This document shows positions 18,111-25,775 of a DNA stretch of 64,000 nt, one piece after another (within the stretch, counting starts at the first letter, position 1; each line of letters opens with the position of its first letter). Under the pieces are notes generated by a model, which saw only the letters and a list, made by a program, of their open reading frames with translations, did not search any database and was not told the origin of the DNA. Location: positions 35,477 to 99,476 of the forward strand of contig DAOSIS010000014.1 of NCBI GenBank assembly GCA_035366835.1. Direction: 5' to 3'. The DNA is from UBA6109 sp035366835. Its GTDB lineage: Bacteria; Desulfobacterota; Syntrophia; Syntrophales; UBA6109. Position numbers and translations under genes: made by a program.

Positions 18111-19308
18111 CACCCTGTCCCAGGCCCTGACGGCCGTCCGGGCCTTCAAGCTGCGGACCTTCTTCTGCGTCGTGAGCGTCGCCATCGGCATCTCCGCCAT
18201 CACCATCATCGTCGCCGCCACGGAGGGCGCCTACAAGAGGGCCTTCGACATCGTCGACACCTTCGGGCCCGACTCGATCATGATCGCCAGCGGCTCCGAC
18301 GAGGCCCGAGCGACCGGCCAGCGGGAAAAGACCCTCACCCTCGACGATGTGACGCGCATCCGGGCGCAGTTCTCGACGGCCTATCTGGTCACCCCCATGA
18401 CCGCCGCCGGCATGCAGACGGTTTCCTACGGGAACAACCGCTATTCCTCGATGGTGACCGGATCGACGGCCGACTACAGCCGGACCTGGAGCTGGCCGGT
18501 GGTCGAAGGCTCCGACTTCACGGAGGAGGACATCCGGCGGCTCGCGAACGTCGCCCTGATCGGCCATGAGACCATGATTCAGCTTTTCGGCGAGGAAGAC
18601 CCGGTCGGCAAGTACATCACGGTCGGCAGCCTGCCCGTCCAGATCGTCGGCGTCCTTCTGGAGCGGGGCTCGACCATCGGCGGCGGCCACATCGACGACC
18701 GCATCGTCATGCCGATCACGACGGTGATGAAGAAGCTGCAGAACGAGGAGAAGTACGTCAACGGCATCCGCGTGCGCTTCGAGGACCAGGAGAACCTGGA
18801 AAGCCGCGTCGAAGAGCTGAAGTTCTTTCTCCGGGACATTCACGGCATCCCGCCCGGCCAGCCCGACGACTTCCGCATCTTTTCCCCCAAGGACATCGTC
18901 AAGTTCTTGGTGGCGATCACCGGATCGCTCGTGGCCTTCCTCGGCGTCGTCGGCGTCATATCGCTGGTCGTCGCCGGGTTCGTGCTCGCCAATCTCTTTC
19001 TGCTCTCGGTGCGGGAACGATCCCGGGAGATCGGCATCCGGCGGTCCTTCGGCGCCCGCCGCCGCGACATCCTTCTGCAGTTCCTGGCCGAGGCCGTGAT
19101 CGTCACCACGCTGGGCGGCCTCATCGGCTACGGCCTCGGCATCGTTGCGGCGGAGCTGCTGCAGTTTGCGGCGGAGTTCCCGATCCATTTCACCTGGAAG
19201 GCCTTCGCCGTCGGCCTGGTCCTGTCCTGGCTGGTGGGGGTCGGCTTCGGCCTGCAGCCGGCATCGCGCGCAGCCAATCTCAAACCGATCGAGGCGATAC
19301 GGGGATGA
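18094..19308 (+). CDS. MacB-type ABC permease (FtsX domain), first copy
   Basis: A 404-residue permease. A single N-terminal transmembrane helix (FCVVSVAIGISAITIIVAAT) is followed by a large MacB periplasmic core domain, and the C-terminus holds the three-helix FtsX domain with the typical loop RSREIGIRRSFGARRRDI. In MacB one polypeptide carries both ATPase and permease; here they are separate genes. It overlaps the ATPase by 17 bases and the second permease by four. With its partner below it probably forms a heterodimer that extrudes substrate through the adaptor and TolC. Confidence 0.92.
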   Translation: MDRLLDTLSQALTAVRAFKLRTFFCVVSVAIGISAITIIVAATEGAYKRAFDIVDTFGPDSIMIASGSDEARATGQREKTLTLDDVTRIRAQFSTAYLVTPMTAAGMQTVSYGNNRYSSMVTGSTADYSRTWSWPVVEGSDFTEEDIRRLANVALIGHETMIQLFGEEDPVGKYITVGSLPVQIVGVLLERGSTIGGGHIDDRIVMPITTVMKKLQNEEKYVNGIRVRFEDQENLESRVEELKFFLRDIHGIPPGQPDDFRIFSPKDIVKFLVAITGSLVAFLGVVGVISLVVAGFVLANLFLLSVRERSREIGIRRSFGARRRDILLQFLAEAVIVTTLGGLIGYGLGIVAAELLQFAAEFPIHFTWKAFAVGLVLSWLVGVGFGLQPASRAANLKPIEAIRG

Positions 19309-20528
19309 AACGGCTCGCCCTCAACCTCCGCATTGCGCTCCGCTCGCTGGCGAACTTCCGCCTGCGGACGGCGCTGGCCGTCCTGGGCGTCTTCTTCGGC
19401 ACCTTCTCGCTGATCATCGTGCTGAACCTGTCGGATTCCATGGCGGAGAAGACCGAGCAGGAGACGGAGAGCCTGGGCAAGAACCTCCTCATCGTCCGGA
19501 GCGGCTTCGCCAGGCGCTACGGCGCCAATGTTCAGTTCATGACGACGGCAACGAATCTCACGGTGGAGGATGCCCGGGCGGTGGCCGACGGCATCCCCTA
19601 TGTCACCGGGGTCTGCCCTACCGGGTACAAGAATTTTCCCGTGCGCTACGAAGGGACGGTCCTCAACTCGATCCTGGTCACGGGGGTCCCGCCGAACTAC
19701 GAGGACATCCGCAACTTCCGCGTGCAGGAGGGAAGGTTCGTCACCGACGAGGACAGCCGCAACCTCCGCAAGGTCGTCGTGATCGGCTCCGGGATCGCGG
19801 AAAAGCTCTTCGGCGAGGCGGATCCCCTCGGCCGCACGATCATGATCTGGCGCGTGCCCTGCGAGGTGATCGGCGTCATGGAGGCCAAGGGTGTGGACCT
19901 CTCCGGCGTCGATCAGGACAACCAGCTCTTCGTCCCTCTGCAGACGTTCCTCAAGAATTTCGTCAACCGCGAGTACGTCAACACCTTCTACGTGCAGACC
20001 GTGGATACCGCCTCGCTCAAGCCCGCAAAAGAGGCGATCGAGGACCTGCTGCGGAAGCGGCACCGGATCGCGAAGGGCACGCGGGACGACTTCGCGGTGA
20101 TCGATCTCAAAGACGTCATGGCGCTCAAGAGCAAGGCCATGGACCTGATCTCCATCCTGGGGAAGATCGCCGCGGCCGCGTCCTTCCTGATCGGCGGCCT
20201 GGGGATCCTGTCCATCATGATCCTCATCGTCAGCGAGCGGCGGATGGAAATCGGGGTCCGCCGCGCCGTGGGCTCGCGCAAGCGGGACATCGTCTTCCAG
20301 TTTCTCATGGAGTCGGCGTTCATCTCCGTAAGCGGGGGCATGATCGGCGTCGCCGCCGGCGTCGCCGTGAGCCTCGCCGTCGCCGCGGTCCTTCACTATC
20401 CCGCGCGCATCTCGCTGGCGGGGCTGACGCTCTCGTTTCTTCTGTCCATCGCATCGGGGGTCCTCGCCGGCCTCTACCCCTCGGTCCGCGCCACGAAGAT
20501 CCACCCGGTGGACGTGCTGCGCAGCTAA
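19305..20528 (+). CDS. MacB-type ABC permease (FtsX domain), second copy
   Basis: A 407-residue paralogue of the preceding permease with the same layout: N-terminal helix (RTALAVLGVFFGTFSLIIVLN), MacB periplasmic core domain, and a C-terminal FtsX domain with RRMEIGVRRAVGSRKRDI. Its start overlaps the stop of the first permease (ATGA). It is last in the operon. Two different permeases in one MacAB-like operon imply an asymmetric exporter; substrates of such systems include lipopeptides, macrolides and lipoproteins, and none can be picked from sequence. Confidence 0.92.
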   Translation: MKRLALNLRIALRSLANFRLRTALAVLGVFFGTFSLIIVLNLSDSMAEKTEQETESLGKNLLIVRSGFARRYGANVQFMTTATNLTVEDARAVADGIPYVTGVCPTGYKNFPVRYEGTVLNSILVTGVPPNYEDIRNFRVQEGRFVTDEDSRNLRKVVVIGSGIAEKLFGEADPLGRTIMIWRVPCEVIGVMEAKGVDLSGVDQDNQLFVPLQTFLKNFVNREYVNTFYVQTVDTASLKPAKEAIEDLLRKRHRIAKGTRDDFAVIDLKDVMALKSKAMDLISILGKIAAAASFLIGGLGILSIMILIVSERRMEIGVRRAVGSRKRDIVFQFLMESAFISVSGGMIGVAAGVAVSLAVAAVLHYPARISLAGLTLSFLLSIASGVLAGLYPSVRATKIHPVDVLRS

Positions 20529-21008
20529 GCATCAATAAGGTGACAGACTTATCTTCTCACTTCGCGTCCCCTTATCTGCAGCGCCGCAAAAAAATCTGTC
20601 CTCTTTATTGCCAGATATTTATTCCCGATCGGGAATTGCGAAAGTATAAAGAGTGTTCCAGACCATAATATTCCCGATCGGGAATATCTGATTGACACTC
20701 GTCGAATCGCCATGTGCCGGTGCTTCCCGGTCAAGTCAATTCTGCCCCTAGCTTCCCTCCACTGGTGCAAGGCGAAAGACCTGCAAATCTCGATGGTGAC
20801 AGCGACACGGCAAAGACCATGCGGTCGCTGGAGAAGATGTTACCGCTGCTGACGGCGCCGTGGCGGTGATGATTATGGCGATGTTGATGACAACGAATAT
20901 GGGGAAAATGAAAGAGCGGGAACAGGGATCACAACCACCCGGATATGCGTTGACAGGCGTTCACGGCAATACTATGAAGATGCCATATAGAAATCGGAGC
21001 AATCGAGC
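20529..21008. other. intergenic stretch with operator remnants
   Basis: These 480 bases carry degenerate copies of the RAYT-associated motif (GGTGACAGACTTAT near 20537 and, inverted, AAAAATCTGTCCTCTTT near 20591) and two palindromic operators. The remainder (20690-20990) shows no gene that I recognise. It looks like the scar of a lost module. Confidence 0.5.
20621..20687. promoter_or_regulatory. paired palindromic operators of HipB/XRE type, without their gene
   Basis: Two copies of ATTCCCGATCGGGAAT: 20621-20636, and 20670-20685 within the perfect 20-base palindrome ATATTCCCGATCGGGAATAT at 20668-20687. Their centres are 49 bases apart, close to five helical turns, as expected for cooperative dimer binding. 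I associate this palindrome with operators of hipBA-like loci; that is recollection, not a search. No HipB, HipA or other XRE gene lies beside it; the next gene is the SEC-C protein 322 bases downstream. Confidence 0.6.
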
Positions 21009-22400
21009 ATGAACCGGATCGGCAGAAACGACCCCTGTCCCTGCGGGAGCGGAAAAAAATACAAGAAGTGCTGCCTTCTGAAAGAAGAGGAAGCGGCAGC
21101 CTCCCAGAGCGAAGAGATGGCCGCCGTGCAGCGCGCGCTCCGCTGGCTGCACGAGCGCTATGGGGAGGAAACCGCGGATGCCGTCCAAAATGCATTTTTC
21201 GGCGCCTTCGATGACGACGAACGCGCGGCCGTGTACGAAGCATTTGACGAAGACAATGACTTGCTCATGATCAACATCGGCGAGTGGCTTGTCACCGACG
21301 CGAAAATCCGCATCGGGGAGGTGAAGACGCCGACGCGGGAACTCTTCTTGGGACCTGGCGGACCGCTCTTCACCGCAACGGGAAGGGAATGGCTTCAGCG
21401 CCTCGGCGCAAACCCCCTGAGCCTGTACGAGGCGAGATCGGTGACTCCGGGAGCGGAGATGGAGCTGACGGATCTCTTCCATCCCGAACAAACGCCGGTC
21501 CGCGTCGTGGAAAGGATGGCGACACGGACCCTTGTCCGCGGAGAGGTGTTCGGCGCGCGCATCGTCGAGCGCCGCGGCATCTGGGTCCTGTCCGGCGCTC
21601 TCTATCCCTTCATCCGCGAAGACGGTCTCGCCTGCCGCGACGATATTCTTCGGGTATTGAGAAAAGCCAGGCGCGACAAGTTGAATTCCGCACATGATCG
21701 GGAAATCATCTCCCTGGCGATCATCACGCATTGGCTAGACCATCTCGTCCAGGAACGGCCGCTGCCGAGGGTAGTAGACAGGTCCACAAAGGAACCTCTT
21801 CTCCTCGTCACAGACCATTACCGCGTCGCGGACTGGGACCTCCTCGGTGAACGCCTGGCCGCGCAACCCGACGTGGACGGAAACCGGAGCAACGGATGGG
21901 TCCGCTTGGAAAAAGGAGATGGCGAGTTTCGCCGTTCCCTGGCGGCGCTGAACGTGAAGCCGCCGGATTCGCTCGAAGTCTTCTGCCGGACGCGAAAGAT
22001 GGCGGAAGAGTCCCGCGCCTGGTTGGAGAAGCTGTCCGGCGATGCCATCGTCTTTCAGGCGCGGGCCGTTACCGACCCGACATCGCCGAAGGCTCTGGAG
22101 GAAGCCCGTCGGGCTCCGAAGCTGGCGAAACCGGACATCCCCCCGGAGGAATTGGCCCTGGTGATGCGGGACTTTCTGCGCAAGCATTACGCAAACTGGG
22201 CGGACGAACCGATTCCGGCCCTCGGAAACAAGACCCCCAGGCAGGCGATGAAGACCACCAAGGGACGCAAGGCCGTCATCGAACTTCTCAAGACCTACGA
22301 ACACCACGAAGCGCGCAAGGTCCGCAACGAAGGCGGCGAGCCCTTCGACTTCACCTTCCTGTGGGAAAAACTGGGGTTAAAGAGAAGCGAAGAGTGCTGA
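21009..22400 (+). CDS. SEC-C motif protein with C-terminal DUF2384-like segment
   Basis: A 463-residue soluble protein. Residues 5-23 are a SEC-C zinc-binding motif (RNDPCPCGSGKKYKKCC; Cys10, Cys12, Cys21, Cys22), here at the N-terminus instead of the SecA-like C-terminus. The middle 350 residues match nothing I recognise. The C-terminus (about 390-450) reads WADEPIPALGNKTPRQAMKT then GRKAVIELLK, resembling the toxin-binding domain of Xre/MbcA/ParS antitoxins (DUF2384). The start at 21009 has GGAG about nine bases upstream. It is monocistronic, downstream of orphan operators. Function unknown; a regulator or adaptor role is a guess. Confidence 0.7.
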   Translation: MNRIGRNDPCPCGSGKKYKKCCLLKEEEAAASQSEEMAAVQRALRWLHERYGEETADAVQNAFFGAFDDDERAAVYEAFDEDNDLLMINIGEWLVTDAKIRIGEVKTPTRELFLGPGGPLFTATGREWLQRLGANPLSLYEARSVTPGAEMELTDLFHPEQTPVRVVERMATRTLVRGEVFGARIVERRGIWVLSGALYPFIREDGLACRDDILRVLRKARRDKLNSAHDREIISLAIITHWLDHLVQERPLPRVVDRSTKEPLLLVTDHYRVADWDLLGERLAAQPDVDGNRSNGWVRLEKGDGEFRRSLAALNVKPPDSLEVFCRTRKMAEESRAWLEKLSGDAIVFQARAVTDPTSPKALEEARRAPKLAKPDIPPEELALVMRDFLRKHYANWADEPIPALGNKTPRQAMKTTKGRKAVIELLKTYEHHEARKVRNEGGEPFDFTFLWEKLGLKRSEEC

Positions 22401-22629
22401 ACGGCCCGAGCAGCAAGTCCATCGTCGCGCGTTCCATCCGTCGCACTTAGAATGATCCGCTTCGGATGCACCCTCCTTCTTTCGTCCGCCATACGATAGA
22501 TTCTTGACAAGCGGACCGTTCCTCCGTATCATCCGGACCATTTCATCCTCTCCCTCCTCCTCTTTTTTCATCTCCCGCTCCGCTCTCCTTGGCAGTCATG
22601 ACCACTCTTTTGACGATAAGGAGGCCGGT

Positions 22630-23400
22630 ATGAACCAAGATCTGCTCAGAATGATGTCCACCAATCTCGACGCCCTTTCGGAACACGTGACCGAAACGGC
22701 GCTGCTGCTCGCCGCGGTCGCGGCGGTCAGCATGGCCTTCCTGGAACTGGTCAAGGCCCTGTCCCGGGCGCGGATGTTCTTCCACCGGCGGCAGATCCGC
22801 GGCTGGATCGAAGACCAGGCCGGGAAGGAAGGCAGGGACCGCGTCTGGAACGAACTCCTGACGCTCTCGGCCGGCATTCCCGGAAACGAGGGCGCCCTTT
22901 TCGACCAGCCCACGGGAAAGATGATGGGGCAGATCCAGGCGGCGGTGAACGTCGCCCTGGATTTTCCGACCCGCTACGTGGCCCTGTACGATTTCCTGCG
23001 GGCCGTGCCGGGCGGCGAGCCTCCGGACGGCGACGGCCGGCGCTGGATGAGGTTCACGGCGGCGAAGTACGGCTTCACACCGGAAGATTCGCCGCCCTCT
23101 CCCGAGGCATGGCCTGAAAGGGATTCCCGGCAGGCTTCGGCGGAGAGGGCCCTCTTGGGCAACCTCGTCTCGCGCAAGCTCGACGCCCTGCAGACGAGGA
23201 TCGAGTACGTCTGGGCGCGGGCCAACCAGTCCCTGTCGGTCCTGCTGGGGGCCGGTCTTCTCCTGTACCTTCTCCTGCAGGGCAACGAATGGAATATCAC
23301 TCCCCAGTCCGTCGTGCTGTCCCTGCTGGGAGGCATGATCTCCCCCTTCGCCAAGGACATCGTCTCCGCCCTGGCGGGGCTGCGCCGGAAAGGGACATGA
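22630..23400 (+). CDS. membrane protein of unknown function, coupled to hydrolase gene
   Basis: 256 residues from ATG 22630, which has a strong AAGGAGG site immediately upstream. There are two hydrophobic regions, one near the N-terminus (ALLLAAVAAVSMAFLELV) and one in the last 60 residues (LSVLLGAGLLLYLLLQ, then VVLSLLGGMISPFAKDIV). A cytosolic, charged middle domain lies between them. I do not recognise the family. The stop codon overlaps the start of the next gene (ATGA), so the membrane protein and the alpha/beta hydrolase are probably made in equal amounts and act together. Confidence 0.75.
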   Translation: MNQDLLRMMSTNLDALSEHVTETALLLAAVAAVSMAFLELVKALSRARMFFHRRQIRGWIEDQAGKEGRDRVWNELLTLSAGIPGNEGALFDQPTGKMMGQIQAAVNVALDFPTRYVALYDFLRAVPGGEPPDGDGRRWMRFTAAKYGFTPEDSPPSPEAWPERDSRQASAERALLGNLVSRKLDALQTRIEYVWARANQSLSVLLGAGLLLYLLLQGNEWNITPQSVVLSLLGGMISPFAKDIVSALAGLRRKGT

Positions 23401-24341
23401 CCGTGGAACGGGAAGACAACGGCATCGAGCTGTCGTTCCGGGAGGAATCGGTCGGCGGCGCGGTGAAGCGTCCGGACAACGAGGCCTCCATACTCCTCTC
23501 GCCGAGACTCCTTCTCCTCGTCCACGGTTTCAACGTGAGCGCCCGGGAGGCCGCGGAAACCTATGACGGTTTCACCGAAATGCAGCGGACGATCCTGGGC
23601 CGGACCGAAGGCCGCTACTGTGAGGACCGTCTCGTCGTCCGCATCCTGTGGCCGGGCGACGCGGACTGGGGAATCGCATCGCCCCTCTTCTATCCCTGGA
23701 GCATCGGCCGGGCGAATCAGACGGCGGAGGTCCTGGCGGAGAGCCTTTGCCGCGCGTGCCGCTCCGGCCTCCTTTTCGAGGTCGACATCATCGCCCATTC
23801 CCTGGGATGCCGGCTTGCCCTCGAAACGATCCGCTGCCTCCAGGTCAAGGCGGGACCGCGGCCCGCCGTCCGCAGGATCGTGCTCATGGCCGGAGCGGTT
23901 CCGACGTTCATGCTGGACGAAGATCCCGGCGCCAGGCTGCGCCGCGCCTACGATGAGATTCTCCGGGACCCGGCACCCGCTCTGAGTCTCTACTCGGGCC
24001 GGGACGGCGTATTGTCCTGGGCGTTCCCCTTGGGAGAAACGGCGGCCGGCGGGAAGGAATTCCTTCCCACGGCGCTCGGACATGAGGCGTGGCGCCATCG
24101 GGGTGCGCCGGCCAACCTCCTGCAGCGCGAGATCGAGAACGCCGGGCACTCGGACTATTGGGGCCATCGCCGGGAGGTGAACTGGTCGCCCCCCCTGAAG
24201 GCCGGCCGCCTCGCGCGTTCGTTCCTCGGCCTTGCGCCGCCGCTGCCGCGGGAAGTGGAGGAATGGCGCCCGGCGGAGAGGGACACGGCGGAGAGCCGTC
24301 CGTGCACTGCGGCAAGGGAAAGAATCGAAAGGACGACATAG
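23397..24341 (+). CDS. alpha/beta hydrolase (DUF900-like)
   Basis: 314 residues from ATG 23397, overlapping the preceding stop by four bases. The segment LLLVHGFNVSAREA plus the following WPGD is characteristic of DUF900-type lipases, and AHSLGCR is the nucleophile elbow with the catalytic serine. A candidate acid and histidine lie towards the C-terminus (GHSDYWGH). There is no signal peptide, so the hydrolase is probably cytosolic, perhaps recruited by its membrane partner. Substrate unknown. The C-terminal 30 residues run up to the first RAYT-associated repeat at 24358. Confidence 0.8.
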   Translation: MTVEREDNGIELSFREESVGGAVKRPDNEASILLSPRLLLLVHGFNVSAREAAETYDGFTEMQRTILGRTEGRYCEDRLVVRILWPGDADWGIASPLFYPWSIGRANQTAEVLAESLCRACRSGLLFEVDIIAHSLGCRLALETIRCLQVKAGPRPAVRRIVLMAGAVPTFMLDEDPGARLRRAYDEILRDPAPALSLYSGRDGVLSWAFPLGETAAGGKEFLPTALGHEAWRHRGAPANLLQREIENAGHSDYWGHRREVNWSPPLKAGRLARSFLGLAPPLPREVEEWRPAERDTAESRPCTAARERIERTT

Positions 24342-24598
24342 TCTCCGCGGCAAAGCGGCAAAAGGGGACAGATTTATTTTTTACAGAGACTTGACCGGCA
24401 AAAGGGGACAGATTTATTTTTTACAGAGACTTCACCGCCGCAATTTGCCTGATCATCTCATCACGCAGGTTTCGGGGCGAAACGGTCGTCCGATGCTTCC
24501 CCTCTCTTGCCGTCGAAGTAAGAGCAAAAGGGGACAGATTTATTTTTCAGTCAATAATCTTTTATCCCGAGAAGCTTGGGATGGGTTTTACCGCCGAA
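24342..24598. repeat. three RAYT-associated motifs, two in tandem
   Basis: Copies of AAAAGGGGACAGATTTATTT occur at 24360, 24400 and 24526. The first two belong to a 40-base tandem duplication (24358-24397 and 24398-24437) that also includes TTACAGAGACTT. The third copy stands next to the 3' scar of the integrase remnant. The same motif flanks the transposase gene at 41333-42028. Confidence 0.85.
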
Positions 24599-24736
24599 CT
24601 AATGGATATAACGAAGAATCCATTGACAATAGGTCTGCTCCGTGCGATAAGCGCAACGTTGATATCCAAGAACCTCTCGAACCCGGTCCATTAGTTTGAG
24701 CTTCGGATTCGGACGGAACTTCAGTTCATTTTGCAT
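24549..24736 (-). pseudogene. integron-integrase (tyrosine recombinase) N-terminal fragment
   Basis: On the minus strand from ATG 24736 the frame encodes a SAM-like N-terminal DNA-binding segment: KLMDRVREVLGYQ then YRTEQTYCQWILRYIH. This is the typical opening of integron integrases (IntI-like). A TAG at 24599-24601 interrupts it, yet the frame continues with FGGKTHPKLLG, the expected next part, before running into a RAYT-associated repeat at 24548. The catalytic domain is missing. It faces away from the plus-strand cassettes, as intI does in an integron. It is a dead remnant of about 60 codons. Confidence 0.75.
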
Positions 24737-24837
24737 TTTTGCACCTTCAATATCGCAATAGCTGGACTTTAAGAAGAGATTGGTACTAAGCGGAACGAGG
24801 CGTGAAGGATTTTTCACCTTCCACCGGTTAATATCAT

Positions 24838-24898
24838 AATAAGTGGAAAATTCATCCGTCTATATGACGGTAATATGATGGAACATTTTCCACTTATT
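24838..24898. repeat. nested palindrome between integrase remnant and first cassette
   Basis: A perfect 14-base inverted repeat, AATAAGTGGAAAAT (24838-24851) and its complement (24885-24898), encloses a second hairpin CCGTC-TATAT-GACGG (24856-24870). It lies in the position expected for an integron attI site or the divergent promoter. I do not see a convincing GTTRRRY core next to it, so attI is only a possibility. Confidence 0.5.
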
Positions 24899-24926
24899 TA
24901 CACTATTATGCCCCTTAGGTCCGACT

Positions 24927-25355
24927 ATGGCCAAGAGAGCCTCTAAAGCTGACGCCGCTCTAATTGGCCTCCTCATTGTTGTTGGCTTGCCGATCTTCCT
25001 AGTTTCAAAGGTCGTTGAATCGGTAGGTTGGGTCGTATCATTAATAATTGTCGTCGCCGTCATCGGCCTGATCATCTGGCACCAACAGGAAACCAAGAAG
25101 AAGCGATTGCAGTATCTCCGCGCCAAGTACCAAGATGAAGAAGTCGTTCAGAAGATAGTCGCGGGGGACATATGGCAGGGCCAAAGCCGAGAGCAGCTTA
25201 AGGATGCGTTGGGAGAACCTGTCTCCATCGACCATGCAGTACTCAAGACCAAGACAAAGGAGACGTGGAAGTACCACCAACAAGGAGCTAATCGCTTTGG
25301 GCTTCGAATCACAGTTGAGAACGGCTATGTCATCGGGTGGGACAAGAAGGCATAA
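24927..25355 (+). CDS. small membrane protein with BamE/SmpA-like C-terminal region
   Basis: 142 residues. Two hydrophobic stretches near the start (LIGLLIVVGLPIFLVSKVV and WVVSLIIVVAVIGLIIW) form a hairpin. They are followed by a lysine-rich linker and a 60-residue domain with the pattern IWQGQSREQLKDALGEP ... WKYHQQ ... VENGYVIGW, which resembles the short SmpA/BamE-type beta fold also found in small stress proteins. It is the first plus-strand gene after the integrase remnant and so could be the first cassette. The end of the gene is joined directly to a transposase fragment. Function unknown. Confidence 0.65.
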   Translation: MAKRASKADAALIGLLIVVGLPIFLVSKVVESVGWVVSLIIVVAVIGLIIWHQQETKKKRLQYLRAKYQDEEVVQKIVAGDIWQGQSREQLKDALGEPVSIDHAVLKTKTKETWKYHQQGANRFGLRITVENGYVIGWDKKA

Positions 25356-25366
25356 CACCTTCCGTG

Positions 25367-25519
25367 GAGAAGCTCCAAGAGATGCTCGATCAGTGGCTCC
25401 ATCACTACAACTACGAGCAGCCGCACCGAGTGTATTGGAATATGGGCAAGAGATCCATTGAGACCATCGAGGCTAGCAAGGTTATCAAAGAGCACGTGAC
25501 GACCAAAGAGGCGGCTTAA
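25367..25519 (+). pseudogene. IS481/IS3-type transposase C-terminal remnant
   Basis: The last 50 codons of an rve-type (DDE integrase core) transposase: EKLQEMLDQWLHHYNYEQPH then YWNMGKRSIETIE. The HYNYEQPH block is the conserved end of the IS481/IS3 catalytic domain. The rest of the element is absent; the fragment begins 10 bases after the preceding gene and ends with TAA at 25517-25519. It is a scar of a deleted insertion sequence. Confidence 0.75.
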
Positions 25520-25559
25520 ACATCGCTACCGAAGAGAGACTGACTGTCCGGGAAGTCTC

Positions 25560-25646
25560 TAACTTTTACAGTTGTACAACCCATTGACTGGATTCACATA
25601 CAGGGGACTTTTACCCCGTAAGTTCACGCCCATGCCGGGCGTACAC
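25560..25646 (-). mobile_element. group II intron 5' end (copy C, fragment)
   Basis: On the minus strand the sequence starts GTGTACGCCCGGCATGGGCG, matching the GUGYG 5' boundary and first stem of bacterial group II introns, and continues GTGAACTTACGGGGTAAAAG. About 40 bases are shared with copy B at 36734. No reverse transcriptase or domain V follows. The upstream exon is an attC-like hairpin nine bases away. Confidence 0.65.
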
Positions 25647-25703
25647 CTGTCGCTTGAGCCGATCGTAGCCCGCAGGGTGCTTCGGCTCAGCTCTTCGTTA
25701 TGC
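25647..25703 (+). other. attC-like recombination site, left arm interrupted by intron copy C
   Basis: A hairpin GAGCCGA ... TCGGCTC is followed by a right arm ending CTCTTCGTTATGC, where GTTATGC matches the GTTRRRY core (R') at 25697-25703. The matching left core (RYYYAAC) should lie beyond the intron fragment and was not found. The helicase gene starts 72 bases downstream. Confidence 0.5.
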
Positions 25704-25775
25704 CAAGAAACGTTAGAAGAACCGTACGACCACTAGTTATGCATCTTACTTCAGTTGTATAGTTTCGGAGCAGCC

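Noticed and set aside
24358..24437. Possible CRISPR-like direct repeats
   Set aside because: There are only two copies with no spacer between them, and the same sequence recurs singly next to the RAYT gene.
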